Source of the DNA: Candidatus Gastranaerophilales bacterium
Lineage (GTDB): Bacteria > Cyanobacteriota > Vampirovibrionia > Gastranaerophilales > Gastranaerophilaceae
Assembly (NCBI GenBank): GCA_944325615.1
Contig: CALVAU010000019.1
Coordinates: 1-8,148, forward strand
Direction: 5' to 3'
Length of the DNA stretch: 8,148 bases
The notes beneath the pieces are model-generated. The model was not told the origin of the DNA, did no database searches, and worked only from the letters and a program-made list of their open reading frames with translations. The translations under genes and the position numbers were made by a program. Positions within the stretch are counted from its first letter, which is position 1; each line of letters starts with the position of its first letter. Shown in pieces: positions 1-5,936 of this stretch.

Positions 1-75
1 AAATAATGGCAGATATAATATTATTACAAATATTAAGACATTGACTGAGAGTAATCTGACTTTTGGGCAAGTTTA

Positions 76-98
76 GGAATTTTATTTTAGCAAATTCC
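76..98. other. Small stem-loop in the gene-free left edge
   Basis: GGAATTT at 76-82 is perfectly complementary to AAATTCC at 92-98, giving a 7-bp stem with a 9-base loop. No T-run follows on either strand, so it does not look like a standard intrinsic terminator. It starts at the last base of a TAG that closes a 24-codon frame open from the left edge, so it could belong to the 3' end of a gene lying outside the window. Apart from this I see no gene in 1-208. In AT-rich DNA a stem this short may be chance. Confidence 0.25.
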
Positions 99-208
99 GA
101 CAACATACAAGGTTTATTTAAAACACAGACCTATTTGTTCAAAAAATCAAATTCCTGCAATGTCTGTTCAATGGCATTAAAAATCTATATTAAACAAATA
201 AAAAAATA

Positions 209-281
209 TGCCGCAACTCGGAATTGAACCAAGGACACAGGGATTTTCAGTCCCTTGCTCTACCAACTGAGCTATTGCGGC
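209..281 (-). tRNA. tRNA-Phe (anticodon GAA)
   Basis: Read on the minus strand, this 73-base segment folds as a complete cloverleaf. The acceptor stem is GCCGCAA/TTGCGGC and the D stem is GCTC/GAGC around AGTTGGTA. The anticodon stem is AGGGA/TCCCT with loop CTGAAAA, which places GAA at positions 34-36. The variable loop is GTGTC, and the T stem CTTGG/CCGAG encloses TTCAATT. The discriminator base is A. The body closely resembles bacterial tRNA-Phe as I know it from E. coli. CCA is not encoded, so the 3' end must be added by CCA-adding enzyme. A T-rich run follows the gene (TATTTTTT), but there is no separate hairpin. It appears to be a single-gene unit with its own promoter at 352-379. Confidence 0.97.
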
Positions 282-351
282 ATATTCTATTAAAATTTCA
301 CTACACACTCACCTCAGTGAGGAATTTTGTAACTCTCTTGCTACATTTCTT

Positions 352-379
352 ATTCTACTTGCTAAAAACTTTAAGTCAA
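352..379 (-). promoter_or_regulatory. Sigma-70-type promoter for tRNA-Phe
   Basis: On the minus strand TTGACT (374-379) and TAGAAT (352-357) are separated by 16 bases, each one mismatch from consensus. Transcription would start near 345 and give a leader of about 60 bases before the mature tRNA 5' end at 281. It lies back to back with the plus-strand promoter at 390-417. Nothing else on the minus strand could use it. Confidence 0.6.
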
Positions 380-389
380 GAACTTTTTC

Positions 390-417
390 TTGCAAATATA
401 TTTTCCAGACATATAAT
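390..417 (+). promoter_or_regulatory. Sigma-70-type promoter for the 283-residue unknown protein
   Basis: TTGCAA (390-395) and a perfect TATAAT (412-417) are separated by 16 bases. The predicted start near 424 gives a leader of about 20 bases containing the AAAGG ribosome site at 429-433. Only 10 bases separate it from the -35 box of the divergent tRNA-Phe promoter, so the two may compete for RNA polymerase. Confidence 0.6.
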
Positions 418-444
418 ACAAATATATGAAAGGATATATAAAAT

Positions 445-1296
445 ATGCAGATAAACCCTATTCTTAACAGTTTTTTTAATAGCCCTAATATAAATACTAA
501 TCGTGATATTAATAAAAATAAATTTTATAAAAATTCAACACCGCTAAAAAATGACATGGTAAGTTTTTCATCTAACAAACTTGCTCCTCAAATTTCAAAT
601 ATCGATAAATATATTGAAAACCTCAAAAAATGCGGTATTATAAGAAACAATGAAAATGCAAGAATAGGAATTCTTAAACAACACCTATCAGAAAATCTTG
701 GAATTATTAATAACCATATCAAAGAATTAGCAAAGGACCAAGACTTTTTGTGGGCAATCCAACCGAAAAAAGAAAAAAACAAACTTGCACATGCTATCGT
801 ATCAGCAAGAATTACTAATGAAAAAGATTCCTTTTTTAATAAAATCAATGAAATAATGCTTAACAACATTACAAAAAACACCCCTGATACAATTAGTCTT
901 TCACCAAAATCTGCTATTAAAGATGAATACGCTGATAAATATGAAAAATTAACACTTTTTTGGGGCCATAAGAAACAATTGTTTGAAAAATTTGAAAAAG
1001 AAAAAGAATTAATCAGTACTGACACATATAGCAAGCTTGAGCCGATAATTTATAAAAACATTGATATTAAAAGAAGAACCAAACTGGGAGAAGACTTTAA
1101 TAGAATTGTAGCAAAACGTGCAATCGAAAAAGACGCTAACTTACTTAAAATAAGAGAAGAAGCCTATAAAGCATATTTTAATGAACATAAAAACAGCTCT
1201 TTTTATCCGATAGGGAAATTAAAAAGAGCTGCTGCAAACTATGCTGATGAAAAAACACTTCTTAGCATTGAAGGCCTTGAAGAAAAACCTTTTTAA
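445..1296 (+). CDS. Unknown 283-residue protein, Asn/Lys-rich, with shared 'FNSP' N-terminal motif
   Basis: I do not recognise a family. The ATG at 445 follows AAAGG (429-433) by 11 bases and a good promoter at 390-417. There is no signal peptide and no membrane segment. Residues 1-45 are asparagine-rich and look disordered, ending with DMVSFSSNK (37-45). Residues 46-283 are charged and probably mostly helical, with a lysine/glutamate-rich stretch around 160-200 that could form a coiled coil. Residues 11-34 match the N-terminus of the unknown protein at 5574-5930: FNSP, then R, IN, K, an aromatic plus Y, S and PL at nearly equal spacing. The body beyond that does not obviously match. It appears monocistronic and ends 2 bases from the infC stop on the other strand. 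N-termini of this style are, to my recollection, common in Gastranaerophilales proteins. Function is unknown; I infer only a cytoplasmic or leaderless-exported protein. Confidence 0.85.
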   Translation: MQINPILNSFFNSPNINTNRDINKNKFYKNSTPLKNDMVSFSSNKLAPQISNIDKYIENLKKCGIIRNNENARIGILKQHLSENLGIINNHIKELAKDQDFLWAIQPKKEKNKLAHAIVSARITNEKDSFFNKINEIMLNNITKNTPDTISLSPKSAIKDEYADKYEKLTLFWGHKKQLFEKFEKEKELISTDTYSKLEPIIYKNIDIKRRTKLGEDFNRIVAKRAIEKDANLLKIREEAYKAYFNEHKNSSFYPIGKLKRAAANYADEKTLLSIEGLEEKPF

Positions 1297-1300
1297 GGTT
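1281..1300 (-). terminator. Possible weak intrinsic terminator of infC
   Basis: On the minus strand AACCTT-AAA-AAGGTT (1286-1300) forms a 6-bp hairpin directly at the infC stop and is followed by TTT and a pyrimidine-rich CTTC. The stem has only two G-C pairs, so it is weak. It lies inside the last codons of the convergent gene ending at 1296. A similar element sits at the end of argS. Confidence 0.3.
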
Positions 1301-1832
1301 ATTGCGGAGCCAAATACAAAGTAACGTTTCTACCTTCAAGCATTGGTTTCTTTTCAATAACCAAAGGCTCATTTTTCAAATCTTCAATAAACCTGTTTGC
1401 AAGGTCAAAAGCCAAGTTAGAATGCTGCATTTCTCTTCCGCGCATCATTATAACAACTTTTACTTTATTACCTTGTGATATAAATTTTTGAATATTTTTT
1501 ATACGAACTAAATAATCATGCGTATCTATTTTATATCTTATTTTAACTTCTTTTACATCTACAGTATGCTGTTTTTTCTTAGCTTCTTTAGCTTTTTTCT
1601 GAAGTTCGTATTTATATTTTCCGTAATTTAGAATTTTTGCAACAGGGGGAACTTGATTCGGACTGATTACGACTAAATCTAAATCAGCATCATATGCCAT
1701 TTGTAGAGCTTTTGAAGTCTCTATAACTCCGTGATTTACCCCGTTTTCATCTATCAATCTTACTTCACGAGCTCTTATGCGCTCGTTCATTATTGTTTGA
1801 TCCTTTTCCTTGTGTCTAGTTTCGTTAGCTAT
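1299..1832 (-). CDS. infC: Translation initiation factor IF-3, probable AUA start
   Basis: IF-3 binds the 30S subunit, keeps 50S away and checks start codon-initiator tRNA pairing. Family signatures in order are NERIRAREVRLID, SPNQVPPVAKILNYGKYKYE, the basic linker KKAKEAKKKQ, the C-domain RYKIDTHDY and GREMQHSNLA, and EGRNVTLYLAP at the end. I extend the start to ATA at 1832. AAGGAG (1841-1846) lies 8 bases upstream, an in-frame TAA overlaps that site, and no ATG, GTG or TTG occurs before the internal ATG at 1790. This gives 177 residues, usual for IF-3, with a short tail ahead of NERIR as in most homologues. From 1790 (163 residues, AAGGA 10 bases upstream) it would start abruptly at the first conserved residues. 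Non-AUG starts (AUU in E. coli) are known for infC and let IF-3 repress itself; the same is inferred here. Unlike the common infC-rpmI-rplT operon, nothing follows it on this strand. Confidence 0.93.
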   Translation of the reverse strand: MANETRHKEKDQTIMNERIRAREVRLIDENGVNHGVIETSKALQMAYDADLDLVVISPNQVPPVAKILNYGKYKYELQKKAKEAKKKQHTVDVKEVKIRYKIDTHDYLVRIKNIQKFISQGNKVKVVIMMRGREMQHSNLAFDLANRFIEDLKNEPLVIEKKPMLEGRNVTLYLAPQ

Positions 1833-1846
1833 TGTTGTGTCTCCTT
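1830..1846 (-). promoter_or_regulatory. infC ribosome binding site and AUA start codon
   Basis: Minus strand: AAGGAG (1846-1841), 8-base spacer, ATA (1832-1830), then GCT AAC GAA in the infC frame. The SD is stronger and better spaced than the purine run before the ATG at 1790. A stop codon (1847-1845) directly upstream rules out a longer product. A second ATA immediately precedes the ATG at 1790. AUA is a codon that IF-3 itself discriminates against, which fits a self-limiting control loop. Confidence 0.6.
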
Positions 1847-1868
1847 ATGATTAAATTACTACAAGCTT

Positions 1869-1897
1869 ATAATACCACAATTATAGATTTTTTGCAC
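1869..1897 (-). promoter_or_regulatory. Possible extended -10 promoter of infC
   Basis: On the minus strand TGGTATTAT puts an extended -10 with TATTAT at 1869-1874. The -35 candidate GTGCAA (1892-1897), 17 bases upstream, matches consensus poorly. Transcription would begin near 1862 and give a leader of about 30 bases. A second perfect TATAAT on this strand (1880-1885) lacks a convincing -35. The region overlaps the dyad at 1882-1920. Confidence 0.35.
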
Positions 1898-1920
1898 ATT
1901 TTAAAGGAGAAAAATCTATA
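1882..1920. repeat. 11-bp perfect inverted repeat upstream of infC
   Basis: TATAGATTTTT (1882-1892) and AAAAATCTATA (1910-1920) are exact inverted copies with a 17-base spacer; allowing one bulged base, two more A-T pairs extend the stem outward. It overlaps the -35 region and upstream part of the candidate infC promoter, so it could be an operator. If infC is transcribed from further upstream it would instead be a hairpin in the leader. The minus-strand spacer contains CTCCTT, the exact complement of the infC SD AAGGAG. The arms are nearly all A-T, so chance is possible. Confidence 0.45.
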
Positions 1921-2018
1921 TTACGAAATGTAACAAAAATATTAAAATCTGAAATTACATACTATATCAGTATTTCAGAGGTTATTTTTCAATTTTTGAA
2001 GAAACAGATTATTAAAGT

Positions 2019-2047
2019 TTCAAAAAGGATATGCCGATATATATACT
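2019..2047 (+). promoter_or_regulatory. Candidate promoter for the 58-residue protein
   Basis: TTCAAA (2019-2024) and TATACT (2042-2047) have a 17-base spacer, matching consensus at four and five of six positions. A start near 2054 would leave about 28 bases of leader ahead of the ATG at 2082, including its SD. It would also place the alternative ATG at 2031 upstream of the transcript. Confidence 0.4.
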
Positions 2048-2081
2048 GTTAAGATTTCTAGCAATTAGAGGAGTATTGATT

Positions 2082-2258
2082 ATGAGGAAAAAATCAAAAG
2101 CAAGTATGATGGCACTAAAACAAAACATGTCACTTGCACCGGTTGATGGGGTAAAAATTGATGAATCTTTAACGTTTTCAATGGAAATTCCATTACAAAT
2201 TTTATTCGACCAGTTTACTACATTTATCTCACAAACAGATTTTAAAGACATTGCTTAA
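2082..2258 (+). CDS. Unknown 58-residue small protein
   Basis: I recognise no family. The start at 2082 is chosen because AGAGGAG (2067-2073) lies 8 bases upstream, an excellent SD. A longer frame beginning at ATG 2031 has AGG only about two bases before it and would add an improbable hydrophobic lead. The protein opens with a basic stretch (MRKKSKAS), has a middle segment containing SLAPVDGVKIDESL, and ends with the hydrophobic/acidic FDQFTTFISQTDFKDIA. There is no signal peptide or membrane helix. A strong terminator begins one base after the stop codon (2260), and a candidate promoter is close upstream, so it is a self-contained transcription unit. That supports a real expressed gene despite its size. 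Function is unknown. Confidence 0.7.
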   Translation: MRKKSKASMMALKQNMSLAPVDGVKIDESLTFSMEIPLQILFDQFTTFISQTDFKDIA

Positions 2259-2259
2259 A

Positions 2260-2293
2260 TAAAAAAGCCTCTTATTATTAAGAGGCTTTTTTA
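2260..2293 (+). terminator. Strong intrinsic terminator after the 58-residue protein
   Basis: AAAAAAGCCTCTTA (2261-2274), loop TTAT, and TAAGAGGCTTTTTT (2279-2292) form a perfect 14-bp stem, or 15 bp with the flanking T-A pair. A core of GCCTCTTA is followed by six Ts. The A-run on the left makes it functional in both directions in principle, but no minus-strand gene ends here. It separates the small gene from the TPR gene. Confidence 0.92.
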
Positions 2294-2375
2294 ATACTAC
2301 TGATAGGCCGCGACGCCATGATTTTGACTTTAGTAACAAAATATTAAATTGTATTGCCGGATAGTTAAAAGCAGG

Positions 2376-2404
2376 TGTACATATCATCATTCTTGTAATA
2401 AAAT
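2376..2404 (+). promoter_or_regulatory. Candidate promoter for the TPR-dus transcription unit
   Basis: TGTACA (2376-2381) and TAAAAT (2399-2404) are 17 bases apart, matching four and five of six consensus bases. Transcription would start near 2411, just ahead of the GAGGG ribosome site at 2418-2422. An isolated TTGACT at 2324-2329 has no good -10 at normal spacing. Confidence 0.4.
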
Positions 2405-2432
2405 TTTGGAATAAGATGAGGGTATGTGGCTT

Positions 2433-4547
2433 ATGAAAAAAACATTTATAACATTACTAAGTATTTTTACACTGAGTCTTCCGGCATGTGCTGATTTTAA
2501 AGAGCATTATGATCTTGCACAGCAATATTTATCAAATTATCAATATTCAAGCGCAATTACAGAGTTTAAAAACGCTTTAAAAATAAACTATTTAGATAAC
2601 TCTGCAAGAATAGGACTTGTAAACTCTTATCTTGCAAGGGGTACTTATTTTGCAAACACAGAAAAGGATTTTAATAAAGCTGCTGACGATTATCGAAGTG
2701 CTTTATTTTATTTGTCTATGTATCCTAATGCAAACAGCGTAAAAAACTCATCACACGCTATTATGCAAGTTGAAGGGAACTTAGAAAAATGTATAGAACT
2801 TACAAAATTTGACACAACACCAAAATCAAGATTTGAAAAAGCTAAACAATTAAGAGCGAACGGTGAATTTGCTGCTGCAGCTTATGAATTCAATCAATCA
2901 CTTGGAGATAGGACATACATAAAAGAAAGCTTCAAACAGATTGGCGATATAATGAAGCTTTTCGGAAATGATCAAAAGAGTGCCGAATATTACAGAAAAG
3001 CAGTAGCTGTTGCACCTAATGATATCCCGCTAAGACTTTCCTACGCAAAAGTTCTTGATAACCTTGGCAGCGAAACTCTTGCAGTAGAAGAATACAACTA
3101 TATTCTTACCAAAAGCACTGATAACAAAGAGGTATTATATGCACTTGAGAGAATATACAAGAAAAAACTGGATGCAAACCCTAACGATGCAGATACTATA
3201 GGTAACTTAGGAGCCATATTACAAAAACAAGGTAAATTTGAGGACGCTCTTGCTTATTACCAAAAAGCTGAATCTCTTGACCCTACAAATGTTAATACAA
3301 GATTGAATGTTGGTACGCTTTACCAGCAAAAAGGAGATTATAAAACTGCAATAGTAGCTTATGACAGCATCTTAATCTTATACCCTGACAATGTACAAGC
3401 TAACTTATATAAGGCTCAATCTCTTGCTGCACTAGGAGAAACTAAAGCAGCTCAAACTTTCTTCAAAAAAGTTTTAAGCATAGAACCTGATAATGAAATA
3501 GCACAAAACGAATTATTTGATTCTGCACGCAAGACAATGACAACAGCTCAATTTGTAGATTACGTCAAGAAAAATGCCAATGGAAATAATGTTAGTGATA
3601 TGCTATACAATTACGCTCTTGATTTGCATAAACAAAATAAACTAGAAGACGCAATTTCTGTCTATTCTGAAATTATCAAGAACTCAGACAATCCGGAAAT
3701 TTTCGTAAACCTTGCAATAGCTCAAGGGCAATTAAAAAATTACGACGCTGCACTTACCACCTTGAGCAATGCAAAGTCAAAATTTCCTAATAACAGCCAA
3801 ATTGATGACGCTATAAAGAATATTAAAAACGAAACAATTGCTGCTACATTTGATAAAGCTGCAGAATACTTTAACAATAAAGATTATCAAAATGCAATCA
3901 ATGAATACTCGAAAGTTAATCCGCCAACATCAGATTCAATGCTAGGTATCGCTTCAGCTTACCAAAATCTTGGAAATAACGGTAAGGCAATCGAATATTA
4001 TCAAAAAGCTTTTGAACTCAAACCGAATGACTCAGACATAGCTTATTACATTGGCGTTTTATACGCAGATGAAGAAAATTTCGGTGCTGCTGAAGAGTTT
4101 TTGAAAAAATCAATTGCACTAAATAAAAACAATCAAAAAGCCTCAGATTATCTAAATTCAATAGTTCAACAAAATAACGCAAACAACTTAAATGAAGCAA
4201 TAGCTTTATATGATAGTGAAAAATACGATGAAAGTTTGAAATTATTGAATAAACTACTTGTATCTGATCCAATGAATGCATATGCTTATTATTACAAAGG
4301 AATGATTTTTGATGCTAAAAACAACCCGACAGAAGCTGTAAACAGTTTCAAAAACGTTTTGAAATACAATAATAGCGAAGATATGAATATCGTAAATTAC
4401 CTTATAGCATCAGACCTTGATACTTTAGGGAAATACAAAGAAGCATACACATACTATAAAAAATATTCATCCTCAAATGCCCCTGACGATGAATACAAAA
4501 AATATGCAACAGCAAGATCGGAAGAATTGAAACAGTATGCACAATAG
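2433..4547 (+). CDS. Exported TPR-repeat protein, possibly a lipoprotein
   Basis: The product is 704 residues starting at ATG 2433. GAGGG (2418-2422) is 10 bases upstream of it but only 1 base from the alternative ATG at 2424, which would add MWL. Residues 1-20 are a signal peptide: two lysines, a hydrophobic stretch (5-16), then PACA. It can be read as signal peptidase I cleavage after A20 (ACA) or as a lipobox LPAC with C19 lipidated; I cannot decide. The rest is about 16 tetratricopeptide repeats of 34 residues, clear at roughly 22-55, 164-197, 254-287, 288-321, 322-355, 500-533, 534-567 and 615-648, with the usual G/Y/A/P pattern (for example GKFEDALAYYQKAESLDPTN). There is no catalytic domain. 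TPR arrays are protein-binding scaffolds, so an envelope assembly role is inferred; the partner is unknown. It overlaps the dus gene by 11 bases, which suggests translational coupling. Confidence 0.9.
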   Translation: MKKTFITLLSIFTLSLPACADFKEHYDLAQQYLSNYQYSSAITEFKNALKINYLDNSARIGLVNSYLARGTYFANTEKDFNKAADDYRSALFYLSMYPNANSVKNSSHAIMQVEGNLEKCIELTKFDTTPKSRFEKAKQLRANGEFAAAAYEFNQSLGDRTYIKESFKQIGDIMKLFGNDQKSAEYYRKAVAVAPNDIPLRLSYAKVLDNLGSETLAVEEYNYILTKSTDNKEVLYALERIYKKKLDANPNDADTIGNLGAILQKQGKFEDALAYYQKAESLDPTNVNTRLNVGTLYQQKGDYKTAIVAYDSILILYPDNVQANLYKAQSLAALGETKAAQTFFKKVLSIEPDNEIAQNELFDSARKTMTTAQFVDYVKKNANGNNVSDMLYNYALDLHKQNKLEDAISVYSEIIKNSDNPEIFVNLAIAQGQLKNYDAALTTLSNAKSKFPNNSQIDDAIKNIKNETIAATFDKAAEYFNNKDYQNAINEYSKVNPPTSDSMLGIASAYQNLGNNGKAIEYYQKAFELKPNDSDIAYYIGVLYADEENFGAAEEFLKKSIALNKNNQKASDYLNSIVQQNNANNLNEAIALYDSEKYDESLKLLNKLLVSDPMNAYAYYYKGMIFDAKNNPTEAVNSFKNVLKYNNSEDMNIVNYLIASDLDTLGKYKEAYTYYKKYSSSNAPDDEYKKYATARSEELKQYAQ

Positions 4548-5511
4548 CGTAAAAAACTTAATTCAAAGCAGAGTATCCCTAGCCCCTATGGCAGGGATAA
4601 CTGATTATGTACTGAGATCATTAGTCAGAAAATATTCACCTGACGTCCTTTTAACTACAGAAATGATAAGTTCGGAATACCTAGCTCAGACACTCAACGG
4701 GCGTTCCGGAACTGAAATTTTCAAAAGAGATGAAAATCATTCACCGATTTCTTATCAAATTAGCGGACACAAACCCGATATGATGAGAAAAGCTGCAGAA
4801 TTTCTAACAAATTATGCAGATATGATTGACATAAATATGGGCTGTCCCGTAAATAAAGTTGTAAAAGGTCAAGACGGATGTGCATTAATGAGAAATCCTA
4901 GCCTTGCAATGGAACTTGTCAAGGCTGTAAAAGAAGGGACCAATAAACCTGTCAGTGTAAAATTTCGTCTCGGATATACCTTAGATGAAATAAATTTTGT
5001 AGAATTCGGACAAAAAATGCAATCCGCTGGAGCCGATTTTATTACAATACATGGCAGAACACGTTCGCAATTATATTCAGGCCATGCTGATTGGAAAATG
5101 ATTGGCAGATTAAAGGGTGAAATTGACATCCCGTTTTTTGCAAACGGTGATATTACAAGCATTGACGATGCAATTCAATGCCTTGAAGAATCTAAAGCTG
5201 ACGGAATTGCAATAGGCAGAGGAGCAATGGGAGATCCTACGCTTTTAGGCAGAATTTCGCATTATTTAAAAACAAATGAAAAAATCGAACTACCTTCACT
5301 TGAAGAACGAGTAGAAATTTTAAAATCTCATCTAAATCAAGAAATGGAACTTAGAGGAGAGCTTGTTGGTATAAAATTTATGAGAAAATTTTACCCATAC
5401 TACCTTGCAGGATTTAAAAATGCAAAAGTATTACGTTCAAAACTTGTAATTGAAGAAAATTATGACAATATTATGAAATATCTTAATGAATTAACTTTTG
5501 TAAACATTTAA
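4537..5511 (+). CDS. dusB: tRNA-dihydrouridine synthase, DusB-like
   Basis: This FMN enzyme reduces uridines in the tRNA D-loop to dihydrouridine using NAD(P)H. At 324 residues it is normal for the family. LAPMAGITD (15-23) opens the TIM barrel, and DINMGCPVNKV (98-108) carries the catalytic cysteine C103. VKFRLG (141-146) contributes K142, and HGRTR (172-176) the conserved histidine. NGDI (203-206) and GIAIGRGAMGDP (223-234) bind the FMN phosphate. The helical tRNA-binding domain follows to the end (LKSHL, KFMRKFYPYYLAGF). The subfamily (DusB/NifR3-like rather than DusA or DusC) is inferred from the overall pattern. The start overlaps the last 11 bases of the TPR gene. The nearest SD-like site, GGAAG (4520-4524), is 12 bases away, so coupling to the upstream gene is likely. 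No hairpin terminator follows, so transcription may continue into the small gene at 5574. Confidence 0.94.
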   Translation: MHNSVKNLIQSRVSLAPMAGITDYVLRSLVRKYSPDVLLTTEMISSEYLAQTLNGRSGTEIFKRDENHSPISYQISGHKPDMMRKAAEFLTNYADMIDINMGCPVNKVVKGQDGCALMRNPSLAMELVKAVKEGTNKPVSVKFRLGYTLDEINFVEFGQKMQSAGADFITIHGRTRSQLYSGHADWKMIGRLKGEIDIPFFANGDITSIDDAIQCLEESKADGIAIGRGAMGDPTLLGRISHYLKTNEKIELPSLEERVEILKSHLNQEMELRGELVGIKFMRKFYPYYLAGFKNAKVLRSKLVIEENYDNIMKYLNELTFVNI

Positions 5512-5573
5512 TAAAAAAATAAGCAATTTTAAATATTTACCCACATTAGAGAGGATAGCAAAGGAGAAAAATT

Positions 5574-5930
5574 ATGGCAATTGACAAATTAATTTCAAAG
5601 GCGGTAACTTTTAACTCACCTAAAACCTACAATTCAAGGTTAATTAACTCAAAATATTACACTACAAGTCCTTTAAACCCCAAAATTGAAACAAATAAAA
5701 TTATAAATTCAAACGGAAAAAATATTGAATTCAGTATTAGAAAATTTGATAACGGGAAAAAGTTTGAATTATACAAACTCCATGATGAAGTAATTAAAGT
5801 TATTAAAAACAAGTTTGGAGAAATCAAAGCATTTAAAAGCTCAATAGATCAGCATAATGAAAACCCTTACAAAACATACGAAAATGCAAAGGCTTCCATG
5901 AATGCTCAAATAAAAAGCTTTTTAAGCTAA
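5574..5930 (+). CDS. Unknown 118-residue protein sharing the 'FNSP' N-terminal motif
   Basis: I do not recognise a family. The start is well supported by AAGGAG (5561-5566) with a 7-base spacer. Residues 1-40 are polar and asparagine/serine-rich; residues 13-34 match residues 11-34 of the protein at 445-1296 with the same order FNSP, R, IN, K, Y, S, PL. Residues 42-75 (KIINSNGKNIEFSIRKFDNG and following) look like beta-strands around an N-G turn. Residues 75-118 are probably helical with many lysines. There is no signal peptide or membrane helix. It lies 62 bases after dusB with no clear promoter between, so it may be the last gene of the TPR-dusB transcript. It ends 6 bases from the final argS stop on the opposite strand. 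Function is unknown. Confidence 0.82.
   Translation: MAIDKLISKAVTFNSPKTYNSRLINSKYYTTSPLNPKIETNKIINSNGKNIEFSIRKFDNGKKFELYKLHDEVIKVIKNKFGEIKAFKSSIDQHNENPYKTYENAKASMNAQIKSFLS
5908..5928 (-). terminator. Possible weak intrinsic terminator of argS
   Basis: On the minus strand AGCTT-AAA-AAGCT (5928-5916) forms a 5-bp hairpin followed by TTTTATTT, 8 bases past the distal argS TAG. The stem is short, but the T-run is good. It lies inside the last codons of the convergent gene at 5574-5930. The core CTTAAAAAG is the same as at the end of infC. Confidence 0.35.
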
Positions 5931-5936
5931 AAGTTC

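Noticed and set aside
2..76. A 24-codon frame open from the left edge, ending in TAG at 74-76, as the tail of an upstream gene.
   Set aside because: Too short to show coding character, and no recognisable ending; in AT-rich DNA an open stretch of this length is common.
125..167. ACAGAC/GTCTGT inverted repeat with a 31-base spacer.
   Set aside because: Only 6 bp with a long loop and no associated signal; expected by chance.
224..454. Plus-strand open frame of 76 codons.
   Set aside because: It runs antisense through tRNA-Phe and both promoters, has no SD, and overlaps the start of the well-supported gene at 445.
588..1034. Minus-strand open frame of 148 codons rich in Leu, Ser and Phe.
   Set aside because: It is the reverse shadow of a Lys/Asn/Glu-rich gene. 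The hydrophobic composition comes from complementing A-rich codons, and no ribosome site precedes it.
2031..2081. A 17-residue hydrophobic N-terminal extension of the small protein.
   Set aside because: The AGG before ATG 2031 is too close to work, and the AGAGGAG at 2067-2073 is ideally placed for ATG 2082.
2012..2251. Minus-strand open frame of 79 codons opposite the 58-residue gene.
   Set aside because: The plus strand has the SD, promoter and a terminator with correct polarity; nothing comparable supports the minus frame.
2294..2375. Locally GC-richer stretch (around GGCCGCGACGCC) as a possible small RNA or attachment site.
   Set aside because: No stable fold beyond 3 bp, no matching repeat in the window and no terminator of its own.
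4018..4281. Minus-strand open frame of 87 codons within the TPR gene.
   Set aside because: Shadow of a repeat-coding gene with strong protein-level support on the plus strand.
4869..5162. Minus-strand open frame of 97 codons within dusB.
   Set aside because: The plus frame encodes the invariant Dus motifs over the same bases; the minus frame has no ribosome site.
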